Positions 17,359-25,884 of a stretch of DNA of 64,000 bases are shown piece by piece; position 1 is the stretch's first letter, and every line of letters begins with the position of its first letter. A program made the translations under genes and the position numbers. This DNA comes from M2408 sp040386975 (GTDB taxonomy: Bacteria > Bacteroidota > Bacteroidia > Flavobacteriales_D > Crocinitomicaceae). The stretch is from positions 62,001-126,000 of the forward strand of contig JAZKEO010000007.1 in NCBI GenBank assembly GCA_040386975.1. The letters are read 5' to 3'. A model generated the notes under the pieces. It saw nothing but the letters and a program-made list of their open reading frames with translations, was not told the origin of the DNA and made no database searches.

Positions 17359-17660
17359 TACAAAAATCCTAATTCTAATTTTGCTTCTTCGCTCATCATA
17401 TCTTTGTCCCAAGGCGGATCAAAAACGATGTTTACTTTGCAAGAATTTACGCCTTCAATTGCAGCTACTTTATCCTCAACTTCTTTAGGCATAGATTCTG
17501 CAACTGGGCAATTTGGTGATGTTAAAGTCATATCTATAAAAACTTCTCCATCGTTTTCGATTTTAACTTCGTAAATCAATCCCAACTCAAAAATATCAAC
17601 TGGTATTTCTGGATCATGAATCGTTTTTAAAACGTCAACAATTATATTTTCTAATTCCAT
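17358..17660 (-). CDS. SufT-like (MIP18/DUF59) Fe-S cluster assembly protein
   Basis: 100 residues from ATG 17660. DUF59/MIP18 fold with the family signatures IHDPEIPVDIFELGLIYEV and LTSPNCPVAESMP; the conserved Cys is in SPNCPVAE. C-terminal VFDPPWDKDMMSEEAKLELG is typical of the Bacteroidetes SUF-associated form. Family role: helps deliver or mature Fe-S clusters in the cytoplasm. The longer frame to 17711 is rejected because the -7 box at 17701-17708 lies within it. The rest of the suf operon is not in this window. Confidence 0.88.
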   Translation of the reverse strand: MELENIIVDVLKTIHDPEIPVDIFELGLIYEVKIENDGEVFIDMTLTSPNCPVAESMPKEVEDKVAAIEGVNSCKVNIVFDPPWDKDMMSEEAKLELGFL

Positions 17661-17672
17661 TATGCTATTCTC

Positions 17673-17692
17673 AACAGAGAAATTGCTCTGTT
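17673..17692 (-). promoter_or_regulatory. 5'-leader hairpin of the SufT-like gene
   Basis: AACAGAG (17673-17679) pairs with CTCTGTT (17686-17692) around a 6-base loop, immediately downstream of the -7 box. The mRNA would start with this stem. It could protect the 5' end or be a protein-binding site; both are inference. Confidence 0.4.
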
Positions 17693-17700
17693 TGATACTA

Positions 17701-17708
17701 CAAAAGTA
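17701..17708 (-). promoter_or_regulatory. -7 box for the SufT-like gene
   Basis: CAAAAGTA reads TACTTTTG on the minus strand, a TAnnTTTG match 41 bases before ATG 17660. Confidence 0.55.
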
Positions 17709-17773
17709 CAACCCAAAATCCGAAAGTCATAATTATTTAGAACGATTTTAAGTAGTATGAATTTATTAAAACA

Positions 17774-17810
17774 AAAAAACCTCGTTTTCTAATTTGAAAA
17801 CGAGGTTTTT
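17774..17810 (-). terminator. Terminator of the cyclophilin-FKBP gene
   Basis: Arms 17774-17789 and 17796-17810 pair around the loop TAATTT, with the core AACCTCGTTTTC / GAAAACGAGGTT. Minus-strand transcripts end in a run of U. It lies 21 bases after the stop codon. Confidence 0.92.
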
Positions 17811-17830
17811 ATCTATTATTTTTAATCCAA

Positions 17831-18952
17831 TTAATGTCCGTGTCCTTCGTGGTCATGTCCATCATTCGGATCATGAGCTGGAGTTACTGGAGCATCAGTT
17901 AAGTCAACAATTTCTAAATCAAATACTAAATCAGAATATGGAGGAATTGCACCTGGTCTTCCTGCTGCTCCATAAGCTTGTAAATAGGGTATGATGAAAA
18001 CTCCTTTTCCTCCTTTTCCTAGCATTTCCAATCCTTCTTCGAAACCTTTAATCATTGTTTGAACTTTGAATTGAAAATCCATCGGTGCACCACGATCTCT
18101 TGAAGAATCGAATTTTTTCCCATCTAAAAATGTTCCAGTATAGTGAACAGATAATTTATCTCCTTTTACAGGTTTTCTTGCGTCACCCTCGCTTTGAATT
18201 ACGTAAACCAGACCAGAAGCAGTTTGTTTTGCATTAGGATATTTCTTTTTAACTTCATCTAAAAGATAAACATTGTATTCAGATGGAGTCATTTTAGCAA
18301 TTTTATCAAATTTTGCTTTTTTTTCAGCTTCAATTTTTTCAATTTTGTCAGCGCTTGCTTTGAATGTCTGTGTTGCATCCCATTTTTTGTATGCTTTACC
18401 AATGCGAAGAATAGAAACTTTTGTCATCACATCATCTTGTGCAATTAAATTTACAATATCCATTCCTTGAACTACGTGACCAAAAACGGTGTGTTTTCCA
18501 TCTAGCCAAGGAGTTTCTTTGTGTGTAATGAAAAATTGACTTCCGTTTGTTGCTGGTCCAGAATTTGCCATTGATAAAATCCCTGGACCTGTGTGTTTTA
18601 AGTCAGGGTGAATTTCATCTGCGAATTTGTAACCTGGATCTCCAGAACCGGTTCCAAGAGGACAACCGCCTTGAATCATGAAATCTTTGATTACACGGTG
18701 AAATTTCAGACCATCGTAATATGGTTTTGAAAAAGTTTTATCTTTATTAGTGAATTTCCCTTCTGCTAAACCAACAAAATTAGCTACGGTCATGGGAGTT
18801 TTTTCTGCTTCCAATTTTACAATGATTATACCTTTTGTTGTTTCAAATTTTGCATACATCCCATCTTCCAATGCTGGAGTTTTTGTGTTTTGAGCAATGG
18901 AGAAAGAGAATATTCCCAATAATGCTGTAAAAGTTAAAATTAAATTTTTCAT
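17831..18952 (-). CDS. Secreted dual peptidyl-prolyl isomerase: cyclophilin + FKBP fusion
   Basis: 373 residues. Signal peptide 1-20 (ends SIAQ). Cyclophilin domain about 33-190 with YDGLKFHRVIKDFMIQGG, ILSMANSGPATNGSQFFI and HTVFGHVVQGMDIV. A charged helical linker (about 195-240) leads to an FKBP-type domain about 245-352 with DKLSVHYTGTFLDGKKFDSS, MIKGFEEGLEMLGKGGKG and YGAAGRPGAIPPYSDLVFD. A His/Asp-rich tail (HDPNDGHDHEGHGH) could bind metal. Family knowledge: both domains catalyse cis-trans prolyl isomerisation and assist folding; here probably of periplasmic or outer-membrane proteins. Such dual-family immunophilins are rare. Confidence 0.95.
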   Translation of the reverse strand: MKNLILTFTALLGIFSFSIAQNTKTPALEDGMYAKFETTKGIIIVKLEAEKTPMTVANFVGLAEGKFTNKDKTFSKPYYDGLKFHRVIKDFMIQGGCPLGTGSGDPGYKFADEIHPDLKHTGPGILSMANSGPATNGSQFFITHKETPWLDGKHTVFGHVVQGMDIVNLIAQDDVMTKVSILRIGKAYKKWDATQTFKASADKIEKIEAEKKAKFDKIAKMTPSEYNVYLLDEVKKKYPNAKQTASGLVYVIQSEGDARKPVKGDKLSVHYTGTFLDGKKFDSSRDRGAPMDFQFKVQTMIKGFEEGLEMLGKGGKGVFIIPYLQAYGAAGRPGAIPPYSDLVFDLEIVDLTDAPVTPAHDPNDGHDHEGHGH

Positions 18953-19081
18953 TTTTTTTTGTAATTTTTTTAAGTAAATTTAAAGTGCTGTAAAAATAAT
19001 CATTTTTATTTTATACCAAACACCTTATTGCAAACTAAGTGCCAACTTTTGATTTTAGTCGAAAAACTGTAACTTCGTAGC

Positions 19082-19852
19082 ATGAATTCAAAAAAGCCTT
19101 TAATTTTTGTAACCAACGATGATGGAATTTTCTCAAAAGGAATTCGTTCTTTGGTTGAAGTAGTTTCAACTTTCGGTGAAGTTATCGTTATTGCACCTGA
19201 CAAGCCACAATCTGGAATGGGACATGCGATTACTATAAATAACATTCTGAGATTAAATTCAACGGATATTTTTGGGGAAATAAAAGCTTATACTTGTACT
19301 GGAACTCCCGTTGATTGCGTGAAATTGGGAATTTATGAAGTGTTGAAACGTAAACCTGATTTACTGGTTTCAGGAATTAATCATGGAGAAAATACGAGTA
19401 CAAATGTGTTGTATTCTGGTACGATGTCGGCTGCTGTAGAAGGTGCAATGGAAAATATTCCTTCGATAGGATTTTCTTTAGCGGATTTTGATTCAGATGC
19501 AGATTTTACACTTTCAAAAGTAGTCGTGAAACAAACAATCGAAGCGGTTTTGAAAAACAATTTCCCTCATGGAATTTGTTTAAATGTAAATGTTCCAAAG
19601 ATTTCTATTAATGAATACAAAGGTTTGAAAATTTGTCGTGCAGCTCACGCTTATTGGGAAGATCGATTTGACAAAAGAGAAGATCAATTTGGAAATACCT
19701 ATTATTGGTTGACGGGAGAATTTAATCATCAAGATAAAGGAGAAGATACCGATTTATTTGCAATTGAACATGGATTTGCAAGTATTGTACCGATTCAATT
19801 TGACATGACGGCTTACCATGCTATTGGTGAATTAAACTCTTGGGATTTGTAA
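19082..19852 (+). CDS. surE: 5'/3'-nucleotidase SurE
   Basis: 256 residues. The N-terminus carries the metal-binding NDDGIFSKGI (about 11-20), then VIAPDKPQSGMGHAIT and GTPVDCVKLG, and SGINHGENTSTNVLYSGTMSAA is given here as two adjoining motifs (SGINHGEN and LYSGTMSAA). It dephosphorylates nucleoside monophosphates in the cytoplasm. A one-mismatch -7 box (TAACTTCG) lies just upstream, implying a very short leader. The long inverted-repeat element at 19853-19969 starts directly at the stop codon. It precedes, and may be cotranscribed with, the 20028-lpxB pair. Confidence 0.96.
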   Translation: MNSKKPLIFVTNDDGIFSKGIRSLVEVVSTFGEVIVIAPDKPQSGMGHAITINNILRLNSTDIFGEIKAYTCTGTPVDCVKLGIYEVLKRKPDLLVSGINHGENTSTNVLYSGTMSAAVEGAMENIPSIGFSLADFDSDADFTLSKVVVKQTIEAVLKNNFPHGICLNVNVPKISINEYKGLKICRAAHAYWEDRFDKREDQFGNTYYWLTGEFNHQDKGEDTDLFAIEHGFASIVPIQFDMTAYHAIGELNSWDL

Positions 19853-19969
19853 GACCATTTCATAATCCTCATCTCATCGTAATTTCAAAAATTAAATTTT
19901 TTCATTTACTCAGGTAAACTCAAAAATTTAATTTTTAAAATGCCTCGATCTAAGAATTTTGAAATAGTC
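19853..19969. repeat. MITE-like imperfect inverted repeat of about 117 bp
   Basis: Outer ends GACCATTTCATAATCC and GAATTTTGAAATAGTC are imperfect inverted copies. Inner arms 19887-19901 and 19922-19936 are perfect over 15 bp (AAAAATTAAATTTTT). The centre is TTTAC-TCAG-GTAAA (19905-19918). It begins at the base after the surE stop. It carries no gene and could act as a terminator or be a non-autonomous mobile element. Confidence 0.65.
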
Positions 19970-19997
19970 TTTATACTTTTTAATAAGTTATATTTAT

Positions 19998-20005
19998 TAC
20001 TTTTG
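19998..20005 (+). promoter_or_regulatory. -7 box upstream of the 20028 gene and lpxB
   Basis: TACTTTTG matches TAnnTTTG, 23 bases before ATG 20028. A TTTTG further upstream is too distant to be its -33 element. Confidence 0.45.
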
Positions 20006-20027
20006 ACATCAAAATATATTTTTCACA

Positions 20028-20336
20028 ATGAATTTTAGAAATTGGTCTAAGCAGCACTCAATCGGATTATTAATTGGAATACTAACAGTTGTTTTGGTTA
20101 TTCCTATTGTTATGTTAGTTTTAGGTATGAATCAAGGGTTTTCATTTAATTACATGTTTAGAGAGTTTTTTGTGAGTGCAAGCCATAAAACGAAAGATAT
20201 TTCTTTGGCTTGTATTGCTAATTTAGTTTGGTTTCATTTTTTCTTGAAAAAAGAAAAATACAACTATGCTTATGGCGTAATTACAGCAACTTTCCTCTTT
20301 TTAATCGTAATTCTTTACTTTAAATTTATTGCTTGA
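20028..20336 (+). CDS. Small membrane protein upstream of lpxB
   Basis: 102 residues with three predicted transmembrane helices (about 13-34, 57-71, 80-101) and an N-terminus NFRNWSKQHSIG facing the cytoplasm. No named family recognised. Its stop codon TGA (20334-20336) shares an A with the lpxB start (TGATG), so the two are almost certainly translated as a coupled pair. This suggests a role linked to lipid A or envelope synthesis, which is inference only. Confidence 0.75.
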   Translation: MNFRNWSKQHSIGLLIGILTVVLVIPIVMLVLGMNQGFSFNYMFREFFVSASHKTKDISLACIANLVWFHFFLKKEKYNYAYGVITATFLFLIVILYFKFIA

Positions 20337-21472
20337 TGGAAGTTTCTTCGCCAGAAAAGAAAATTTATATTATTGCTGGAGAAGCTTCGGGAGATTTACA
20401 TGGCTCCAATTTAGTCAAAGCTTTAAAAAGTCAAGATGAAAATTTATCTTTTCGTTTTTGGGGTGGAGATTTGATGCAAAAAGAGATTGGTACGCCAGTC
20501 AAGCATATCAAAGAATTGGCTTTTATGGGGTTTATTGAAGTCGTTTCAAATTTAAAAACGATTTTAAATAACATTAAATTTTGTAAAGCTGATATTCTTA
20601 AATTCAAGCCAGACGCTTTGGTTTTGATAGATTACCCAGGATTTAATTTAAGAATTGCTGAATGGGCAAAAAGACAAGGAATTAAAGTCTTTTATTACAT
20701 TTCCCCACAAGTTTGGGCTTGGAAACAGTCACGTGTTTTTAAAATCAAAAAATCGGTGGATCATTTGTATGCGATTTTGCCTTTTGAAGAAGATTTTTAC
20801 AAAAAGTTTGATTACAAAGTTGAATATGTGGGACATCCACTTTTAGACGCTATTGAACAATACAAATCGATTCCTTTCTCTGAAAGTGATTTTAGAGAAA
20901 AACATAAACTATCACAAAAACCAATTATTGCGGTTTTACCGGGAAGTAGAAAGCAAGAAATTCGTGTAAAATTACCTCTGATGCTTGAAGCGGTGAAAAA
21001 TTATGCGAATTACGAGATTTTAATTGCTGGTGCTCCATCGCTCGATGAAGATTTTTACAAACCTTTTTTGATTCATTCGAATATCAAGATTATCCATGGT
21101 TCAACTTACGATATTTTAAATTTAGCTGAAGCAGCATTGGTAACTTCTGGTACAGCAACTTTAGAAACAGCACTTTTTAATGTTCCCGAAGTGGTTTGTT
21201 ATAAAGCTTCATCCATTTCCTATCAAATTGCTAAAAAACTAATTAAAATTAAATTTATTTCACTTGTTAATTTAATTATGGACAAGGAAGTTGTGCGTGA
21301 ACTTATTCAAAATGAGTGTAATGCAAAATTAATTGAGGAAGAATTTTCTAAAATAATCCTTGGAGGTGAGAAACGAGAAAAGATGCTAAATGACTACAAA
21401 GTTTTGCGTGAAATGCTCGGTTCGGGAGGTGCAAGTCAGAAAGTAGCACGTTTGTTGTTGAAGAATTGTTGA
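20336..21472 (+). CDS. lpxB: Lipid-A-disaccharide synthase
   Basis: 378 residues of the GT19 family. It joins UDP-2,3-diacylglucosamine and lipid X at the inner-membrane surface to form the lipid A disaccharide. Motifs: IIAGEASGDLHGSNLV (about 11-26), AFMGFIEVV, LIDYPGFNLRIAEWA, YYISPQVWAWKQSR, VGHPLLDAI, AVLPGSRKQEI and the GTATLETAL loop (about 277). ATG 20336 overlaps the preceding stop; a TTG at 20333 in the same frame is less likely. The C-terminal GASQKVARLLL is normal. Confidence 0.96.
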   Translation: MEVSSPEKKIYIIAGEASGDLHGSNLVKALKSQDENLSFRFWGGDLMQKEIGTPVKHIKELAFMGFIEVVSNLKTILNNIKFCKADILKFKPDALVLIDYPGFNLRIAEWAKRQGIKVFYYISPQVWAWKQSRVFKIKKSVDHLYAILPFEEDFYKKFDYKVEYVGHPLLDAIEQYKSIPFSESDFREKHKLSQKPIIAVLPGSRKQEIRVKLPLMLEAVKNYANYEILIAGAPSLDEDFYKPFLIHSNIKIIHGSTYDILNLAEAALVTSGTATLETALFNVPEVVCYKASSISYQIAKKLIKIKFISLVNLIMDKEVVRELIQNECNAKLIEEEFSKIILGGEKREKMLNDYKVLREMLGSGGASQKVARLLLKNC

Positions 21473-21513
21473 AAACAATTTGAATCAGCCTTTAAACCTG
21501 CTTTTTTTGAACT

Positions 21514-21521
21514 TATTTTTG
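21514..21521 (+). promoter_or_regulatory. -7 box for the SpoIID-like gene
   Basis: TATTTTTG matches TAnnTTTG and ends only four bases before ATG 21526, implying a leaderless or nearly leaderless transcript. Confidence 0.5.
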
Positions 21522-21525
21522 CAAA

Positions 21526-22707
21526 ATGAAAATCATTTTTCTGTTTGTTTTAATCTTTTTTGCTCAAAATTTTTCAGCTCAACAATTACGAGTTGGAGTT
21601 TTGGCTGATTATGATATTCAGCGTATTTTATTTTCATACAACGACGGAAGTTATTTGATTTTTGGAGATACCAATGAATTCGGTGCAATACTTCCGAATG
21701 AATTTGTAGATATTTCTGTAACTTCTAGCGAAAAATTGCTTTTAAAAAAAGGAGTTGAAGTTTTAGGAGAATTTGATAAAATAAATTTAATTGAAACTTC
21801 TCCGTCGAGTTCGATTACTTTAACTTCAAAAAATCCAGTTGTCAAAGAACGAAAATACCAAAACGATTTCGAATTAACTTCAGGAGCAAAAGGTTTGACA
21901 GTCGTTAATTTAGTTGATATGAACAATTATTTGGCAGGAGTTGTTGAGTCGGAAGGGGGAGGAGGAAGAGAATTGGAATATTACAAAGTTCAATCGATTA
22001 TGTGTCGAACGTATGTGTTGAAAAATCTTTCTCGCCACAAAGATGAAGGTTTTGGAGTGTGTGATAGAACACATTGTCAAGCATATCATTCCATGTTGAA
22101 ATTCACGCCAAAAATCATGGATGCGGTTAAGTTAACTGAGAATATGATTCTGCTTGATGAACACAATGATTTAGCTGGAACCTATTTTCATGCAAATTGT
22201 GGCGGACAAACGAGTAATGCGGGAGATGTTTGGAATACCAATTTATCTTATTTGAATACATTTAAAGATACTTTTTGCATTTACACAAAGCAAGCAACTT
22301 GGGAAAAACGAATTACACAGCAAAAATGGGCTGATTTTTTGGTTTCTCGCTACAATTATCCTTTGTATGACAGTATTTATGGTCCAATGATTTTCACCTT
22401 TAATCAGGCGGAAAGAATGGCTTTTTATCAAAGTCCTGCTTTGGGAATTCCATTACGTGATTTACGTCAAGAATTTCAATTAAAATCAACTTTTTTTAGT
22501 TGTTATCCTGAAGGTTTGGATATTGTAATTCGAGGAAAAGGTGTTGGTCACGGAGTTGGACTTTGCCAAGAAGGAGCGATGAAAATGGCAAAATACGCTT
22601 ATAATTTCCAACAAATTTCCTTATATTATTTCCCAGGATTAAAATTGGTTTCCTACAAAGATTATTTGTTTTTTAAGCAGAAAGAGAATTTTTTTGCAGA
22701 ATTTTGA
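21526..22707 (+). CDS. SpoIID/LytB-domain protein
   Basis: 393 residues. Signal peptide 1-18 (ends FSAQ). A SpoIID-type domain spans about 120-370: NNYLAGVVESEGGGGRELEYYK (motif split here as NNYLAGVVESEGG and RELEYYKVQSI), MCRTYVLKN, CDRTHCQAYH, YFHANCGGQTSN, and late in the domain RGKGVGHGVGLCQEGAMKMA. The conserved acidic residue in AGVVESEGG matches the catalytic Glu of SpoIID. Family knowledge: SpoIID is a peptidoglycan lytic transglycosylase acting on denuded glycan strands, and Bacteroidetes carry such proteins outside sporulation. Periplasmic or secreted location is inferred. Confidence 0.9.
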   Translation: MKIIFLFVLIFFAQNFSAQQLRVGVLADYDIQRILFSYNDGSYLIFGDTNEFGAILPNEFVDISVTSSEKLLLKKGVEVLGEFDKINLIETSPSSSITLTSKNPVVKERKYQNDFELTSGAKGLTVVNLVDMNNYLAGVVESEGGGGRELEYYKVQSIMCRTYVLKNLSRHKDEGFGVCDRTHCQAYHSMLKFTPKIMDAVKLTENMILLDEHNDLAGTYFHANCGGQTSNAGDVWNTNLSYLNTFKDTFCIYTKQATWEKRITQQKWADFLVSRYNYPLYDSIYGPMIFTFNQAERMAFYQSPALGIPLRDLRQEFQLKSTFFSCYPEGLDIVIRGKGVGHGVGLCQEGAMKMAKYAYNFQQISLYYFPGLKLVSYKDYLFFKQKENFFAEF

Positions 22708-22812
22708 GTATTTTTCTGTAAAATTAATCGATTCGTCATTTTAAAGATTTTCTAATTTGATTCTCCGTTTGAAATAGCTATTTTTGAGCATCGGGAAAAT
22801 TCCTATTAATCA

Positions 22813-22845
22813 AAAAGAGTGAAATTCTCTTTTCATTAGTTTTTT
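22813..22845 (+). terminator. Weak terminator after the SpoIID-like gene
   Basis: AAAAGAG (22813-22819) and CTCTTTT (22827-22833) pair around TGAAATT and are followed shortly by a run of T. It lies about 105 bases after the stop and 40 bases before the ClC start. Confidence 0.4.
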
Positions 22846-22882
22846 TAGAAAGCTTTGTTTAATTCTAAAATAGATTTCATAG

Positions 22883-24655
22883 ATGAAAGTGATAAAAATT
22901 AAAGAATTAATTAGATGGATTAAGGAAAAAACGACTCAAAAACAGTTTATTCTTTTTTCAAGTGTTTTGGTTGGTTTGTCAGCTGGAATTGTTGCTGTTA
23001 TTTTAAAGTCACTCATTCATTTTATTTTAAATTATCTTGGAGATTTAAAATTTCTAAATTCCAAGTTTTTAATAGCCTGTTTACCAATTGTTGGAATTTT
23101 ATTAACAGTGCTTGTCATCCATTTTTTTCTTAAAAACAAAATTGAAAAAGGTGTTTCTTCTTTACATCGAAGAATTAAAAAAAATTCGAGTAACCTTCCA
23201 AAAGAACAAATGTATGACCAAGTCATAACAAGTTCATTGACAGTTGGTTTTGGTGGTTCGGCAGGAATTGAAGCTCCCATATTACTTACAGGTGCTGCTT
23301 TTGGATCAAATTATTCAAAAACCTATAAATTAAATTACAACGACCGTTCCTTACTTTTGGCTTGTGGTATTGCTGGGGGAATTGGAGCGGCTTACAATGC
23401 ACCAATTGCGGGCGTACTTTTTGCTCTTGAGGCATTGTTATTAGAAATTAGCATAACTGCTTTTATTCCTTTGATTTTAGCAGCAGCAAGTGGTGCGTTG
23501 GTTTCAAAAATTATTCTTCATGGAGATGTACTTTTTTCTTTTACTGATGTTGTACCATTTAATTACAATTACACTTTCTTTTACTTGATTTTAGGTATAT
23601 TATCAGGTTTTCTTTCAGTTTATCATTTGCGTGTTTTTGTTAAGGTTGAAGAGATTTTTCAAAAAATGAAAGTAAACAAATACTTCAAAGTTTTTTTAGG
23701 AGGATTCATTTTGGCTTGTTTAATCTTGCTATTTCCAAGTTTTTTTGGTGAGGGAATGAATTTCGTTAAAGCTTTGTCATCAGATAATACAAGTTATCTC
23801 CATCAAAATAGTATTTTATCAAATTTTATTTTAAACGATTGGTATTTATTGCTTTTTATATTGGGTATCATTTTATTGAAACCAATTGCAACTGCTTTAA
23901 CGATTGGAAGTGGTGGAAATGGAGGGAATTTTGCTCCTTCACTATTTGTCGGTGCATTTCTTGGATTTCTTGCTGCGAAAATTTTAAATTTAGGGTTTGA
24001 TATTGACGTTTCGGTAGCTAATTTCACTTTAGTTGGTATGGCCGGTGTTTTGAGTGGTTTATATCACGCTCCCTTGACATCAATCTTTTTAATTGCTGAA
24101 ATTACGGGCGGTTACACTTTAATGATTCCCTTGATGATTGTTTCTTCGATTAGTTATGCGATTTCAAAATACTTTGAACCCTATTCGATGGACACAAAAA
24201 AATTAGTTCAAGAAGATGAAATTTTTTCAAGTAGTAAAGATGCTGTTTTATTAAATAGCATCGAAATTGAAAAATTAATTTCAAAAGATTTTCAAGCGAT
24301 TTCTGAAGAAATGACTTTGTTTGAGCTAATTCTCATTATTAAAAAATCTGATAAAAATGTTTTTCCAGTATTGAATTATGATTCCAATTTAAAAGGTTTA
24401 ATTTTTTTAGATAATATAAAAGAATATTTATTTACGAAAGAAAAATACAATTCAATTAAAGTACGTGATTTAATGGAAAAAGTAAAAGAACATGCGAATA
24501 TTGATGAAAACATGAATTCAATTCTCTCCAAATTTGAAAAAAATAATTTTTGGGTTTTGCCAGTTATTGAGCATAATAAATTCATTGGTTTTATTCATAA
24601 ATCTGCCGTTTTGACAGAGTATAGAAACAATTTAATTAATATAACGATTGAATAA
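22883..24655 (+). CDS. ClC-type chloride channel/transporter with CBS pair
   Basis: 590 residues: a ClC membrane domain (about 15-430) and a cytoplasmic CBS pair (about 445-590). FGGSAGIEAPILLTG holds the equivalent of the gating glutamate (GIEAP for GREGP). GAAYNAPIAGVLFALEALL supplies the second conserved Glu, and SGGNGGNFAPSLFVGA is the GxFxP region. These suggest H+-coupled chloride exchange rather than a pure channel (inference from retained glutamates). The stop TAA overlaps by one base with the ATG of the next gene, so ClC and the antiporter are translationally coupled. Confidence 0.95.
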   Translation: MKVIKIKELIRWIKEKTTQKQFILFSSVLVGLSAGIVAVILKSLIHFILNYLGDLKFLNSKFLIACLPIVGILLTVLVIHFFLKNKIEKGVSSLHRRIKKNSSNLPKEQMYDQVITSSLTVGFGGSAGIEAPILLTGAAFGSNYSKTYKLNYNDRSLLLACGIAGGIGAAYNAPIAGVLFALEALLLEISITAFIPLILAAASGALVSKIILHGDVLFSFTDVVPFNYNYTFFYLILGILSGFLSVYHLRVFVKVEEIFQKMKVNKYFKVFLGGFILACLILLFPSFFGEGMNFVKALSSDNTSYLHQNSILSNFILNDWYLLLFILGIILLKPIATALTIGSGGNGGNFAPSLFVGAFLGFLAAKILNLGFDIDVSVANFTLVGMAGVLSGLYHAPLTSIFLIAEITGGYTLMIPLMIVSSISYAISKYFEPYSMDTKKLVQEDEIFSSSKDAVLLNSIEIEKLISKDFQAISEEMTLFELILIIKKSDKNVFPVLNYDSNLKGLIFLDNIKEYLFTKEKYNSIKVRDLMEKVKEHANIDENMNSILSKFEKNNFWVLPVIEHNKFIGFIHKSAVLTEYRNNLINITIE

Positions 24656-25860
24656 TGGATGGAACGATAATTATTATCATAATTTGTTGCTTGTTACTTT
24701 TTGCATACATTTTTGATATTTCAGCAGCAAAAACAAGAATTCCATCGGTAATTCTATTACTATTAATGGGAGTTTTAGCAAAATATTTGGCTTTACATTT
24801 CAAAGTTGAAATTCCAAATTTGAGTTCTACTTTACCAATTTTAGGCTCTGTAGGATTAGTTTTAATCGTTTTGGAAGGTTCGTTGGATTTAGAATTGACA
24901 AGTTCAAAAAAGAAGATGATTTTTAAGTCCGTTATAGTTTCGATTTTACCCATGTTTGCATTGGCATTTTTATTGACTTATGTGTTTCAACTTTATGGCA
25001 ATGATTTTAGAAGTAGTTTAGCAAATGCAATTCCGTTTTGTATCATAAGTAGTGCCATTGCGATTCCTTCTGTTAGAAATTTCAGTCAAAAATACCGTGA
25101 GTTTATAATTTACGAAAGTAGCTTGTCAGACATTGTTGGAATTCTATTTTTTAATTTCATTATTTTAAATAAAGTAATCGATTTTCAAGCTATTGGATCT
25201 TTTTTTCTACAGTTAATTATAATCTTTTTTATATCCTTAATCGCAATTTTGGTACTTAGTTTACTTCTGAAAAACATCAAACATCACGTGAAATTTTTGC
25301 CAATAATTATCTTGATTGTTTTGATTTACGATTTTTCCAAATTATTTCATTTACCAGGTTTAATTTTTATTTTATTATTTGGTCTTTTTCTTGGTAATTT
25401 ATCCAAATTAAAAGAAGTGAAATATTTTGAGAAATTTGACTTGGATAAATTAAACAAAGAAGTGGGGAAATTTAAAGAAATGTCAAGTGAATTCACTTTT
25501 TTAATTCGTGCAGTCTTCTTTATTATTTTTGGTTTTTTGATTGAAATCAAAGATGTACTTAATACCGAAACCTTGATTTGGTCGGGAGCAATCGTAGCAA
25601 GCATTTTCATTTTTAGAGGATTTCAGTTATTCATAGTGAAATTACCAAATTTCCCACTGCTTTTTGTTGCACCAAGAGGTTTAATCACAATTTTATTGTT
25701 TTTGGCTTTAGATGATTCTCTAAAAATTGATTTGGTTAACAATTCACTCGTTATTCAAGTAATATTAATTACCTCTTTCATTTTGATGATTGGGAATTTA
25801 TTTACTAAAAAACCAAAGAATGAAATTGTAAAAGAAGATGATTTAGAGTTTAATATTTGA
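24655..25860 (+). CDS. Cation/proton antiporter (CPA family)
   Basis: 401 residues and about 11-12 transmembrane helices. ILLLLMGVLAKYLAL and VLIVLEGSLDLEL match the early conserved helices of CPA-type exchangers; NAIPFCIISSAIAIPSV and YESSLSDIVGILFFN cover the ion-binding region with an aspartate; RAVFFIIFGFLIEI and APRGLITILLFLALDD are later motifs. It exchanges Na+ or K+ for H+ across the inner membrane. TAATG overlap with the ClC gene. The last 20 residues are charged and cytoplasmic. Confidence 0.88.
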   Translation: MDGTIIIIIICCLLLFAYIFDISAAKTRIPSVILLLLMGVLAKYLALHFKVEIPNLSSTLPILGSVGLVLIVLEGSLDLELTSSKKKMIFKSVIVSILPMFALAFLLTYVFQLYGNDFRSSLANAIPFCIISSAIAIPSVRNFSQKYREFIIYESSLSDIVGILFFNFIILNKVIDFQAIGSFFLQLIIIFFISLIAILVLSLLLKNIKHHVKFLPIIILIVLIYDFSKLFHLPGLIFILLFGLFLGNLSKLKEVKYFEKFDLDKLNKEVGKFKEMSSEFTFLIRAVFFIIFGFLIEIKDVLNTETLIWSGAIVASIFIFRGFQLFIVKLPNFPLLFVAPRGLITILLFLALDDSLKIDLVNNSLVIQVILITSFILMIGNLFTKKPKNEIVKEDDLEFNI

Positions 25861-25884
25861 TTATGGGAAACAAAAATCTGTGAT

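Noticed and set aside
17358..17711. Longer SufT-like protein starting at 17711
   Set aside because: The added peptide is not family-like and the start would lie upstream of a good -7 box and leader hairpin.
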